From: Branchiostoma floridae
Lineage: Eukaryota > Chordata > Leptocardii > Amphioxiformes > Branchiostomatidae
NCBI RefSeq assembly: GCF_000003815.2
Contig: NC_049979.1
Span: 7,854,217 to 7,918,216 of the forward strand
Direction: 5' to 3'
DNA: 64,000 bases
This document shows, in pieces, positions 12,701-38,927 of this stretch (position 1 is the first letter of the stretch; each line of letters starts with the position of its first letter). The translations under genes and the position numbers were made by a program. The notes under the pieces are model-generated. The model was given only the letters and a program-made list of their open reading frames with translations. It was not told the DNA's origin and did not search any database.

Positions 12701-13866
12701 ATAATATAGGCAAATCGATGCCTTTTCTTAGCTAAGCCAACTTGTACTACAGATAAGCATGTCATATTTATACAAAATCATATCAACTGTTACCTTCTTT
12801 CATCAAACATCAGAATATGTTACACTGTGCATGATTCACTTGCCCTGACTCTCCTGTCGAATCTAAAGAATCATGTTTTGCTGTTCATAATGTGACATGT
12901 CTTCAACTCCACAGCAACATAGCCAGCTTTCAACACAAATGAAATGAAGTGGTAATTAGCTGTTACCACATGACTGAGCTGACAAGAATGTGGGACAAAT
13001 TTGAATTCAAATTGAAATTCATGCATTCAAGAACTCTATCCATTGGTCAACAGCTCAATTCATTTCTTCTCTTCTGTAACATATCATTCTTGCATGTAAT
13101 TGTATAACTCTTCTTTTCTGGAAAATTAAATGCCATAGCTCAATTCCAGCAAAGGAATGCCCTGAAGTCCTCCATGATGGGTCATATGCAGCAGATCTGA
13201 ATTTTTATATTGTGCCATTTTGAAGCATCAAAGCAACACACATCAAGCAAAACAAGCCTTAACAGCCTTAATAAGAGATGGTGAACAGAGGCACTTCACT
13301 AAGTTATTGTTACATGCAATTGTACAACATTATCATGGACATATATCCTCTTAGGAACCCAAGAAACACGAGTACTACTGTCTTATATTCTTAGGTTGTG
13401 TTGTTATATCACTAACACTTTTCAACAGAACCTTAAAGTTTCTAATTTTGTATAGAGAAGTGGGATCTGATGGCAAATTCTGACATATCACAACCATTTT
13501 ATAATCAGTCAACATTGCTGTTTGTCTATAATTGTGTAATGACAACACAAGATGACAATCTTACAAATTGTGCTCATAGATAAGACTTAAACTAAACGAT
13601 ATCTTCAAATTGATTGCAGGCTGTTAGTGACAACACTCTGGCCTGGTACAAAAATGTCAAAGTTTTAACATACACACTGCTTAACTTCTTGCCATACAGG
13701 GTACTCAGTGTGAACTAGCAACCAAGCTGTGGCAAAGGGAGATCAGCCCCCTCCTTGAGGAGAACATGTCGCTTCAAGAATGTTGGTATCACTTGACCAG
13801 AAGTTTCCTTTTCTGAGCTGTTGCCCACTCTGTGCTAACAGTCCCTGGTATTCCCTGATTGGTGCA
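9784..13866. other. Long gene-free interval; may include the DCAF8 3' UTR
   Basis: No ORF of note and no exon with splice signals was found. The stretch is AT-rich and unique-looking apart from a 14-bp-arm hairpin at 10145-10173 and a small match near 10627-10665 to the retroposon at 34368-34680. On the minus strand the first AATAAA below the DCAF8 stop that I noticed is at 10902-10907, so a long DCAF8 3' UTR is possible but unproven. Confidence 0.35.
10145..10173. repeat. Perfect 14-bp inverted repeat (hairpin)
   Basis: AAGGAGCTTTTATC is followed, after a single T, by its exact reverse complement GATAAAAGCTCCTT. Two perfect 14-bp arms with a one-base loop could extrude as a cruciform or fold in RNA. 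There is no gene on either side within 350 bp, so no function is assigned. Confidence 0.8.
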
Positions 13867-29071
<15,205 letters not shown>

Positions 29072-30897
29072 CTTGCGCAATCAGGTACTACGTTACTGCA
29101 CGTAAAACTGATGTCTTCAGAAGCTTAACGTTACCAAAGAAGGCACTTCCCCAAAAGACACAGACTTAACGTTTTGTGTAAGTCTGTGGGATCGTTTCCT
29201 CAGCTTGTCTTTGGGAAGTCTAGTACCAGTAGTACCATATTTCCTCGTCAAAACCCATAACGTTATAACAGTTAAGTACTGCGGTCACCGAGCTGAGGTT
29301 GAAAACGATATCAAAACATTGAGCTACTTTGGAAAATACAAGACGCACGGATCACAACGATTCGACAAGTATGGACGATAGGCTTGCGTCTTTTCTTCCG
29401 GAGGAGTTAGCATGTCTGCAGTCGTCTCAAGTTGGATGTCAGACCCGTTTTGGACACGAATCCCTCACTACTGTACCTTTTGACCAAGACCGTCGCCATC
29501 TTGGTATTGCTGCATCATTTGTTTTACTTGTGCAGAATAAATTATGTTAATGAAAATCGATCAAGATCGATGTAGTAATCGAAGACATAACTGTATTGGA
29601 CGCTGCAGTCAAGAACAAAATGTCTTGATAAATAGCAGTATTTAAGTGTAAGTACATATGGCATATGATGGCGCACTTGAAAAAGAAAAACTTGGAACGC
29701 TGGAATAACGCTATTTGTTTTTCACCCCTGTGAAGTGACCATTGTGGTATAAGCCAAAGCTGAAAGGTACTATTGGTCGGTTGGAGCATTTCATTAATGG
29801 CTGTAATAGGGGTGTGTTTTATTCAAAGTCGTTCCAATTAAGTCAATCTATATTCTTGTCGTATCTGTATTTGTAAGAGCTTTGTTAACGTTATCTGTTA
29901 CACAGAGAGTTTCCGTTCTGAAAAAAAAAAAAAAAATCCAGTAGGTTCATGTGCAAGAATTTCATTTAACATTACTATCATTACAACCGCAATCTTCCTA
30001 AAACCAAACCAGCTGAAATCAGACGTGAGAGAATGAAAAATCTGCGATCATGATCAAAGACAAAACGTCTGCAGAAATGATCACAGATACTTCTTGCCCA
30101 GTGTTTATGAACTTCTTGCAGTTTCGAAACATAGAGTTTCCCGCCATTTATCACGGCATCGGCCAATCACAGCGCAGAGATAACTGGTGTAGAAAAATAG
30201 TGCAACATTTGCACGGCGGACGATTCGGGTGGGCCGGGATGCCTCGAACACAGGACAAACAGCGTTCAAAACGATGGTGAACTTTTCTGTTGGGAGCCTA
30301 GCGGAGGAAATTCAGAGAGAAGTACCGGTATAAGGGGTACGAGATTCTAGCTTTATTGTCTTTGTTGTCCGTACAGCCCCATTTGTTACTTGAGTGACGA
30401 GTAAACGTATATCCTTTGACTGGATATCTCGACGATACAACCATGTAATTTTTGGGGTGGGAGGGCGGTTCAAAAGTGAGACTTCATCTCAGACAAAACA
30501 AAGCCCGATTGTCGGTTTTACCGTCACGTGTTGTGGCTCTATCCCTTTCTATAACTTTATCATCTCGTGTTTCCTTTATGTATGCCCTGAAGTTAGTTTT
30601 AGAGAGAAATGTCAGGTATTTATCGCAAAGTCTGCAGAACTATTTTCCAGCCTTCGAACGCCGTATCAACAGATGTTTTTAATCGCCTCTCCCGGAAGAG
30701 AGGGCCTGGCCACAGTACGTTTGCGTCATGATGTTGACGAGTTGATCACAATTCTATGAATTTCAGACCTTTGAACGGACGACGCAAGCCTGCTCCAAGT
30801 ACGAGGTACCCTGAACTCAGGACAGAATGCATTCGCCCGAACTTGTACGCGAGAAACTGTGTGTGTTCACCAAAGAGCACCTTGCAATTATACCAAG
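29072..30897. promoter_or_regulatory. Divergent DCAF8/SAV1 intergenic region
   Basis: The two genes start 1.83 kb apart in opposite directions, so this region must hold both 5' UTRs and promoters. Near the DCAF8 ATG there is a higher-CpG stretch. The middle has a poly(A) run at about 29921-29937. No TATA box at a sensible distance was seen. Small ORFs such as 29376-29550 (+) and 30050-30280 (+) have no recognisable content. Confidence 0.45.
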
Positions 30898-33800
30898 ATG
30901 AATATGTTATCAAGAGCCAGAAAGAAGGATAAGAATTCGGCCAAACTCAGTCATTCTCTCAACGAGGGCATCACTGGAAAGTATGTCAAGAAAGAAGACT
31001 CTCCCCTGCTCAGAAGTAAGTTCTGTTTGTTGTATATGCCAATATGTCATTCAAAAGCTATGGTTTCACTTGTCCTACTATTTACCCTCAGTATTTACTG
31101 TCACTATGTTTATCAGAGCTTGTGTTTGTGAAGGACATGGGAAGTTGTTGAGATTCCAATCTAAACTATTGATAGCAGGACAAGCTGTGCATTATGCAGA
31201 GGGATTTTCTGAGGGTTCTAATGATCACATCACATCACATGACTTTTCATTCGTCAAGCAGATTAAAGAATCATTAAAGAGGTTCACTTTGTTGTAACAC
31301 AGGTCTTGGAATCACCCTAAAGTGCCCTCACGTGTTAAGAAAAGCAATAGCTTTACTTCCCCATATGAGAAAAAAATGCATCAATTTAAAATTTAAGATC
31401 TATCAATACAGTATCAGTAATCCTGACTGAGTGAGGATAAGACTGACGGAGCACTAATTGGATTGCCGAAGAGCAGTGTGAATGCAATTTTGAATCAGAT
31501 AGAAAATTCTTACATGTATTTGGATACCACGCTTTACCCAAAACGTTTTTTTCTTAGTGTGAATGGGGTTCAATCTTGAAAAGACCCCTATAAGAAGTTT
31601 TTTTTTTATTATGGCACCCGGTGGAATTATGAAAGTTGATGTTAAATCAATTAAAGGGACATAATGTAAAAATAAAGTCACTGTTTTTGGTCATTTCTCT
31701 ACATTATGAGTTGAGTCTACCTTACTACACTGCACAGCAATATTCACAACGTATGGATACGACTTTGTTGAGCCGTGAGGACGTCTCGGAATATGCGCAC
31801 TTCCCTCAGCCGCTTGAGTTGTCTGCCATTTTATTCAACTCTCCGACGAACCAAAGTGCGCTTTAGAACGCGTTCTGTGGTTCGCTCGAATCGTTACTGA
31901 AGTTTGTTGAAAGTCCCCGCGAAGCTCCGAAAATCTGCGACCGCAACGGTCGATTTGGAAATATACGGCCGGCTTACTTCCGGTAGGCTACCCGGAAGTA
32001 AGTGAATTTGGTCGCGGCTTAGTAGCGTTGTTAATTAGCACTAGAAATGTGATAAAATGACGCAGATAAGTTGGAAATAAGTTACAAATATCAATCTGAA
32101 TGGAGATTTTCAAGTTCAGAACATTTGAAATTTTGGCGCCATATTTCTACATTATGTCCCTTTAAGCCTGCAAAACATGCTACCTACAATTTAGTATCAG
32201 TAAAGGTCAGCCTGTGGCATCTTGCACTATTTCTGGGATCTTTCTTGTATCATGTGGAAATACTGAACAATTTGTTCAAGGTCTTATAAAACACAACCAT
32301 CTTCCTGTTATAGTCCATTCAACAAATTTGCATTTCATTACTAGTTTTTTTACTATACATGTCAGCACAGAAAAGGAATCTGCAAATGTAGCAAAATTAG
32401 TAGTCAGTGATTGTAGCAAGTATCCTTTGCTTTAAGAGATGTACTCTTTCCTTTCTTACAGATTACATGTCCCCTGTGGTACGCTATGGCCCCACCTTCC
32501 CCAGGAGATCAGAATCCCTCAGTCAGATCCACGGTCAGCAGGGTTCCACCTCTGAGGAGGGGAGGAGTCCAGACACCAGAACAGCCTCGCTGCCCAGGTT
32601 CCACCAGAGAAGCTACAGTAACCAGTCCAGTGTCAGCGACTATTCCACCCATGGACACAGCTTCTCACAGGTGCACTGCTGTAAAATGCTGCAATTGTAT
32701 TTCGTTTTCATTTGGAAAGCTCCCTGTTTTCACTTAGTCATTACTGAATAATATTGTCTTTTCACAATTTTTTAGGCCACTTAGTAATGAAGACGTCTTC
32801 ACCAAGAGTTGTTGTCACAAGATACAGTAAATTAGTCTATTTTAGAATTTAGAAAGGATCAGAGTTGCACAGAAACTCTTTGTCTAAGGAGCCATAGAAA
32901 AGTACTAGTTTTGTCACTGTGCTATTAACGATGAACTTTTTCCTGCCATGGGCTTATACATGTTTCAATGCCGCAGAAAGAGATTTAGACATAAAGCTAA
33001 GGCATCTTTATGATTGTGTGTGTTATGAGTGTGTTTTGATTGTGTCTGTTTGCGTGAACCCTCAGGTAACACCAGAGTACAACCCAGGAGGGAGGACAGG
33101 GTCACTTCTGCAGGACTATCATACTGTATCTGAGAATGTCAATGGGGAGGTTGCAGCTGCAGCAGGTGCCATGCCTACTGTCCAGGAGAATTATGAAGGT
33201 GGCTTACCATAGTGTCTTCTTTCCCGTAATGTTCAAAAATTTTCCTCAAAGTAACAAGGATAGTATGGTAAGATTTTTGTTGCAGAGCTCCTTAGCACAA
33301 AGAATTTCACAAGAGTTAGAAAAAAGATAGTTGTTTGATTAATACATTAGACCAAATTACTTGTTGACTGCCTGGCTGCTGGCCTGTGTTACAGTCTCCC
33401 ACTGTCAGGTGCTGATGGCCCCCCTCCCACAAGGTTAGGGAGCTGGTCAGTCTGATGGCCCAGGAGAAGCTACATTTGTATGTCAGACTTTCCAGGGCTT
33501 ACACAGGCTAGCAGCTTTGCTCCAGGGTTAACATGCCTCCAACGAAATTCATTCATAGCCCCTTAGCAAGTCTGAGGGGCTGTATTAAACTGAGGGATGT
33601 TGGCCTTGAACTGAACAGCTGGCATGCATAGGCCCTGGAAACAGTCTGACATCAGACTTGCTACAAGTTTATCATTGCACATGATAACATTGTTGCCTCT
33701 GTACAACCAGGTCAGGGCTTCAGTGATGAGTACTACAACCCCATGTACCAGCACTCCTCCATGGCTAGTTTACCAGTGCATGGGGGTGGGCTGACTTCCT

Positions 33801-36365
33801 ACCAGGGTAGATCACCGTCAGGTTCTGCGTCACCCATAGGATCTGTAGGTAAGGACTTTAGTCAGATTTCAAATTTAATGTATTTGTGCATATATTTGGC
33901 TTGCATCTGTGTTCTTTGTAAAATGCGCAAAAAGGATTTTTCTGAAATACTCCCCTATGGCAAAGTTTTCAGTATCTCCTATGCTAGGAAGTGTCAATTT
34001 CAATGCCGTGGATTTCTTGACAACTTACTCTTATCTATGATCTATGTGACATTCTGCTCTAACAAATCTTTGAAGTATCTGTGTTTGACAGGTAGATGTC
34101 ATTTTCATTTTACATACAGAGGTCAAGGGATAGGTGAGATGAAGATATAACTATATTTTTAATCATCAAAATCATGGTTTAGGGATAGAGTTGATGATTT
34201 TAGTTAAATGTGACTATTCTCTGTTTTCCTCCTAGGCAATGTCTCCTCAACAGATGAACTTCCTCTCCCAACTGGGTGGACTGCAGATTACACATTAAGA
34301 GGCAGAAAATACTACATAGAGTAAGTTTCCCAGTTGCTCACACGTAAAGGTATTGTTGACACACTGCTCACACTACTAGGTCACTAGGCACTATGCACCT
34401 GGTCTATAAAAGCCAGGACAACAAGATCTCTTCAGTGTCACTGACGAAAACTACTGGATAGAAGTTGAAACATCTGACCGTTTCCAAAACCATATCCAGT
34501 TGCTTGAGTAACTACTTTTTGGTGCACATTGTACTTGTGCTCATTTGAGCCCAAAGCATTTAAAAAGCCAAACAGCAAAACTTGTTTGCGTGTTGGCTGG
34601 AATAAAGCTCCAAACGGGGAATTTGCAGCCACAGCATCTTTTCTGAAGATGTGGCATAAGTGCGTCTTTTCCCACGTACTGTATTGTTGACACACTGCCC
34701 TACATGACCGCCAGGACTGGCCTGAATGGTAGTTAATAAGAATAAGTACGTTTGTATTATCGACTCACATTAAGTGGTACTTGCAACAATTGTAACATTG
34801 TTCATTCCTAACAACAACTGTGCCGTAGTGTTGTCTTCAAACGGAGCATAGACACAACTGAAAACGTGTTGTGAAGGTTTCAATGTTACTGTTTCCAGCC
34901 ACAACACCCAGACTACACATTGGAGCCACCCTTTAGAAAAGGAGGGCCTTCCTGCTGGCTGGGAAAAAGTAGAGTCTGCAGAATATGGAGTTTATTATGT
35001 GGAGTAAGTTTTGACTTTTTGGTGTTGTTGACATTCTCTTTGTGTGATATAATAAAAACACAGCCCTGCAGTCTGTTCCCATATAAGATTGTGGAATTTG
35101 GAGAATGCCATGATAGTCATAATTGATGTAATGTCAGGGTCATTAGAGCAAAGGCACAAGTATATAAGTTTGTGGAAAAAAAAGGGCATACAAAAGTCTT
35201 TTTGAATTTGATTGCAGTCTCTATCTCACTGACATTACAGAACGATTGAATTTCCATGCTTACTGTTGGTGTCTGTTGCAGCCACAACACTAAGAGGGCC
35301 CAGTACAGACATCCATGTGCTCCCAGGTTTCCTAAGTATGACCCTCCCCCTCCCCTCCCACCCTCGGCTTACCTGGCCATGCAGACGTCTCAAGCAATAG
35401 CAGGAGAGATGGAGGCAGCTGGTATGCAGGTTCCCCCAAGTCCATACATGAATTCAGGTAAATTCTTAATGTATTACTTATTATGAGATATCTAGATATC
35501 TTTTTAGTATATTTTACAAGTGGGTATTTGATCTCTATGACAATGCTTTTATGTTTCTATTATTCTTTTCCAGAAATTCCAGAATGGTTGCAAGTGTACA
35601 CAAAAGCTCCTCATGAGTATGATCATAAACTCAAGGTGAGTTGCAAGTCATCTGATTCATTTGTGTGGTAAATGACTAACATTTTCCATGAAGGATTTTA
35701 AGCTACATGTTGCTACTTATCAAAGAGTGGTGATAAAAGGGTAGCAGAGACATAGCAGTTGCCATATAGATTCAGTTTATTTGGCTGGGCATTGTTCATT
35801 GATCAATGAGCTATATTTAGGAAGCAAAAGAGCAGTAGCATGCTTCTAGATCAAGAGTGAGTGTCACTGACCTAATAAGTATACTACTGTGAAGTGTACA
35901 GTTCTTAGGATGGGCCTTTCTCTATGGTCCTCTGTTCATTGTGCTTGTCTGAAAGAGCTATAGGGGAATTTACACAGTACAAGAAAACTGCGAAATAAAC
36001 GCTGTTAGTGTAACACAGCGTCTGTCTTCTGTATCAAAACCAGTGTAAGAGTAGCTCTTCAGTGAGCTTAACTGATTAGAGATTACTTTTGCAATATTTG
36101 CATGTACATGTACTGTGCAACAGCAGTGGTTTGAATTGTGATTGAAACACCCTGTTTCCAGTGGGACCTGTTCAAGCTGCCGGAGCTGGACTGTTACCAG
36201 GAGATGCTGATGAGACTGTACAGGAAGGAGCTGGAGGTGGTGGTCATGAGCTACGAGCGGTACAGACAAACCCTGCAGCAGGAGATGGAGAGAAGACAGA
36301 AGGAGATTGAGAGGGACCGCAACAAGGCACAGGCACTCGCACAGAACATAGAGACTAAAGTCTGA
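30898..36365 (+). CDS. SAV1: SAV1 (Salvador), Hippo-pathway scaffold with two WW domains and a SARAH domain
   Basis: Exons: 30898-31015, 32462-32670, 33066-33198, 33711-33848, 34236-34320, 34900-35003, 35282-35457, 35574-35635, 36162-36365. The N-terminus ([10 protein letters not shown] ... [13 protein letters not shown]) matches vertebrate SAV1. WW1 spans exons 5-6 ([20 protein letters not shown]) and WW2 spans exons 6-7 ([19 protein letters not shown]). The SARAH coiled coil fills the last exon ([20 protein letters not shown]). SAV1 links the MST/Hippo kinases to LATS through SARAH and WW contacts. The exons total 1229 nt, one short of a multiple of three: in exon 6 the frame of HNTQTT (from 34901) and of the following WSHPLEKEG (from 34921) differ by one base, as if one T were missing near 34920. 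With it the protein would be 409 aa. A draft-sequence error is most likely. AATAAA at 38312 is a candidate poly(A) signal. Confidence 0.93.
31651..32165. mobile_element. TTAA-flanked MITE (Kolobok/T2-type or piggyBac-type)
   Basis: It lies in SAV1 intron 1. The ends are inverted: TTAAAGGGACATAATGTA at 31651 and TACATTATGTCCCTTTAA ending at 32165, with TTAA duplicated at both ends. The left terminus fits the TTAAAGGRR pattern reported for T2 MITEs, which belong to the Kolobok superfamily. An internal palindrome with 11-bp arms (CTTACTTCCGG, 31973-31983 and 31992-32002) is present. It has no coding capacity. Confidence 0.8.
34368..34680 (+). mobile_element. Retroposon-like insertion with an 18-bp target duplication
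   Basis: The 313-bp segment in SAV1 intron 5 is flanked by perfect direct repeats GTATTGTTGACACACTGC at 34350-34367 and 34681-34698. Inside are TATAAAA (34405-34411), a short open frame ending FQNHIQLLE-stop, and AATAAA (34601-34606). A second copy without the 3' part is at 43333-43450, with the frame ending FQSHIQLLE-stop. Long target duplications point to target-primed reverse transcription; the parent element is not identified. Confidence 0.65.
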
Positions 36366-38927
36366 TGCAAAGTCCTGAGGGATTTGAAGCTTGATGTATA
36401 AAGTCACACTGAGGTTCAGTAAGTAGATTTATTATAGAGACTGAAGAATGACTCAAAACATGCCTGTAGTGCAAGGACCAAGTGATGACTTCAACTGCAA
36501 CTTATTTTACTGAAACAAAATCGCAAAGATGACATCCTTGATCCATATACACATGTATAATGAACTAAGAAGGAGCACTGAACTGAAACAGTTAGTTATT
36601 GGTTGTACTGTGCCTTTAATCCAACACCAGAGCTATGTAATAGCCAAAGTACAGTGTGGTATGATGAAGAAGCCTTGGTAGGCAGCACCTGTCTTGTAAG
36701 TCATTGTTCAAAACGTCTTGGCATCAATGCCCATCTCAAATTGATAGAACAAACACCATTTTGTTTTATCCGTGTGTGTTGTCATTTTGTGACCAAGAAG
36801 AGGTAGGAAAATTGAGAACTGCTCTGTTTGTTCCCAGGAATCTAGAACATTCTAAGGAAGGCTATAAATCAATTGTTTTGCAGTGGCTACAAAAAGTCAA
36901 AGCCAATGTCATCAAATGGCAGATGATTGCTCCAGAAAAATTAACAGTAGGACAGTGTACTGTGGCAGGACAATGTACTGAAGAGCTTTGACAGTGCTGC
37001 TGAATACGCATGTTTTGTACCATATTGAGAATAATGTAGATACTGTAAGGGACATTGCAATGTGTGAATAACGTAGGCTGTAAGTAACATAGGGAAAAGC
37101 CATGAATTGCTTTTAATTGATTGTTCTAGTTTACTTCTGATATCCTTTCGACCAGAAGTTAAAAGAAAATATACATTATTGCACTGGATTAACCAATGCA
37201 GTGTGACCAGTAACAGATAGAGCTTAGACAATGTTTTTAGGTTGTAAGATGAAATGTCTATAGGTCACCTGTCACTGGGATTTGTCCCAGTGATATAATC
37301 TATTAAACATTTACTGTAGTGATAACTATTACCAATTGTGATAAATTGAGGTAGCCAAAAACACAGGCTTGGCATTTTAGTCCAAAGTAGGCCAGTGCCT
37401 TTTTTTAGCATAGGAAGATTGAAGTGTTGACTTCATGTTCGATCATATTTTCCAATCATTTAATGTAAGTAATGCATGTGTACTGAACTTGATTCCCATG
37501 AATTAATAGGGAGTCAGATATTTCCTGACTATCTACATTCCATCTCATGGTGCTTTCACTGGAATGTATTTTAGTATGTTGATTCTAGCTTTCTACGATT
37601 GTCCTTGTGAAAGTTGTGAATACAATTGTGCCTGTTGTGACTACATGAGCTAAGATTTTTTGTCGTAATTCAGGCATCTGTTTTTGTACAGCTAGTAGAA
37701 GTATGAAGAGCTTGTAGTGGTAGAGATATTTATGGATTAGCATCTTGAGATTGTGTAGAGGTAGTATGATAGGAAATTACTGTTGCTCTTGTCAGCAACA
37801 AATGCATCAAATCGTGCATATTGTATTAGAGCTATTTATGAAACATCATAGGAGGTAAATTATTCATATTTATGTCAATACTGACAATAGCCCACCATAA
37901 GAATATGTATGTAATTGTAATTGTGAATGATACCTTGGATAGCTGCAGTGAATTCTTCATTTAAATTTACATGTATTTTTATTGCAAACAACTCCTTTAA
38001 ATGATTTCTCCCTACAGAACTATGTTTGTAACTTTTGTACACTTAGCTTTAGTTTTTGAAATACTAAATGAAACTTCTTCAGTTTTGTTTAAAAACATAA
38101 ATCCAGGATCATTTTGCATTGCTGTTTAAAGGGCTTTACCCAACGAGTCCTTGTTTTACTGTTGGAAACTGGGCAGACTTTGCTGTAAGAATTTGATGTT
38201 GCTGGCACCTACATGTACTGAGGTACATGTTTTTGTAGAGATGTGTATGTTGTGTGTGTAAGATGTTCGTTAATTGACCTGTCTTCTTTGACATGTCAAA
38301 CTGAAATGTGGAATAAACAATACCACCATCATTTTTGATAACCATGTATTGGTGTAAGTTTTTGATATAACAAGAAGCCAGGCAATCTTTCTTCACTGGC
38401 AACAAAGTAACAAGACATACGCTTTACATATACAATGTATTTGCAAACTTACAATATTCTTATGATTTGTAGCTTTGACTGTAGTATTCCACTACATTTT
38501 GTATTTACAAGTGACATTGCTATTGCCAATAGCTGCCATATATCATATGTTTCCATATAAAATTTACATTTTGACACAAACATGGCTATATATCTCACCA
38601 CACTTCCTGGTTTGTTCATGAATGATGTTCTACAGTCAACAATGGAATATAAGTATATCTTGTATCAATGTGTTTACATCAAGATTTTTGTCCTCAATGT
38701 TTTTGTGATTATAGGACTTAAAATGCTGCACATAGAGAAGAAATACCTTCTCCATCTCTGTACCTGGCACAAAAACAGTCATCTTTGATCCACTGATACA
38801 CTTAAGGTAACCAAAGTGATGCAGGTGAATTCTTACGACAGTTCCTATTTCAAGTATTCTATGCATCTTTACCACTTGCTGTCATCCACTTTCAGAAGCT
38901 TAACTGTTCATGCTTAAATGTCCGTTG
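36366..38927. other. SAV1 3' UTR and convergent intergenic region
   Basis: No exon is seen between the SAV1 stop and the convergent CCDC42-like stop. The sequence is AT-rich and looks like a long 3' UTR, with AATAAA at 38312-38317. I saw no repeats of note and no credible ORF. Confidence 0.5.

Noticed and set aside
29376-29550. Possible small protein starting MDDRLASFLPEELACL
   Set aside because: It lies in the divergent promoter region, has no recognised relatives and no supporting splice sites; kept only as a remote possibility of a 5' exon.
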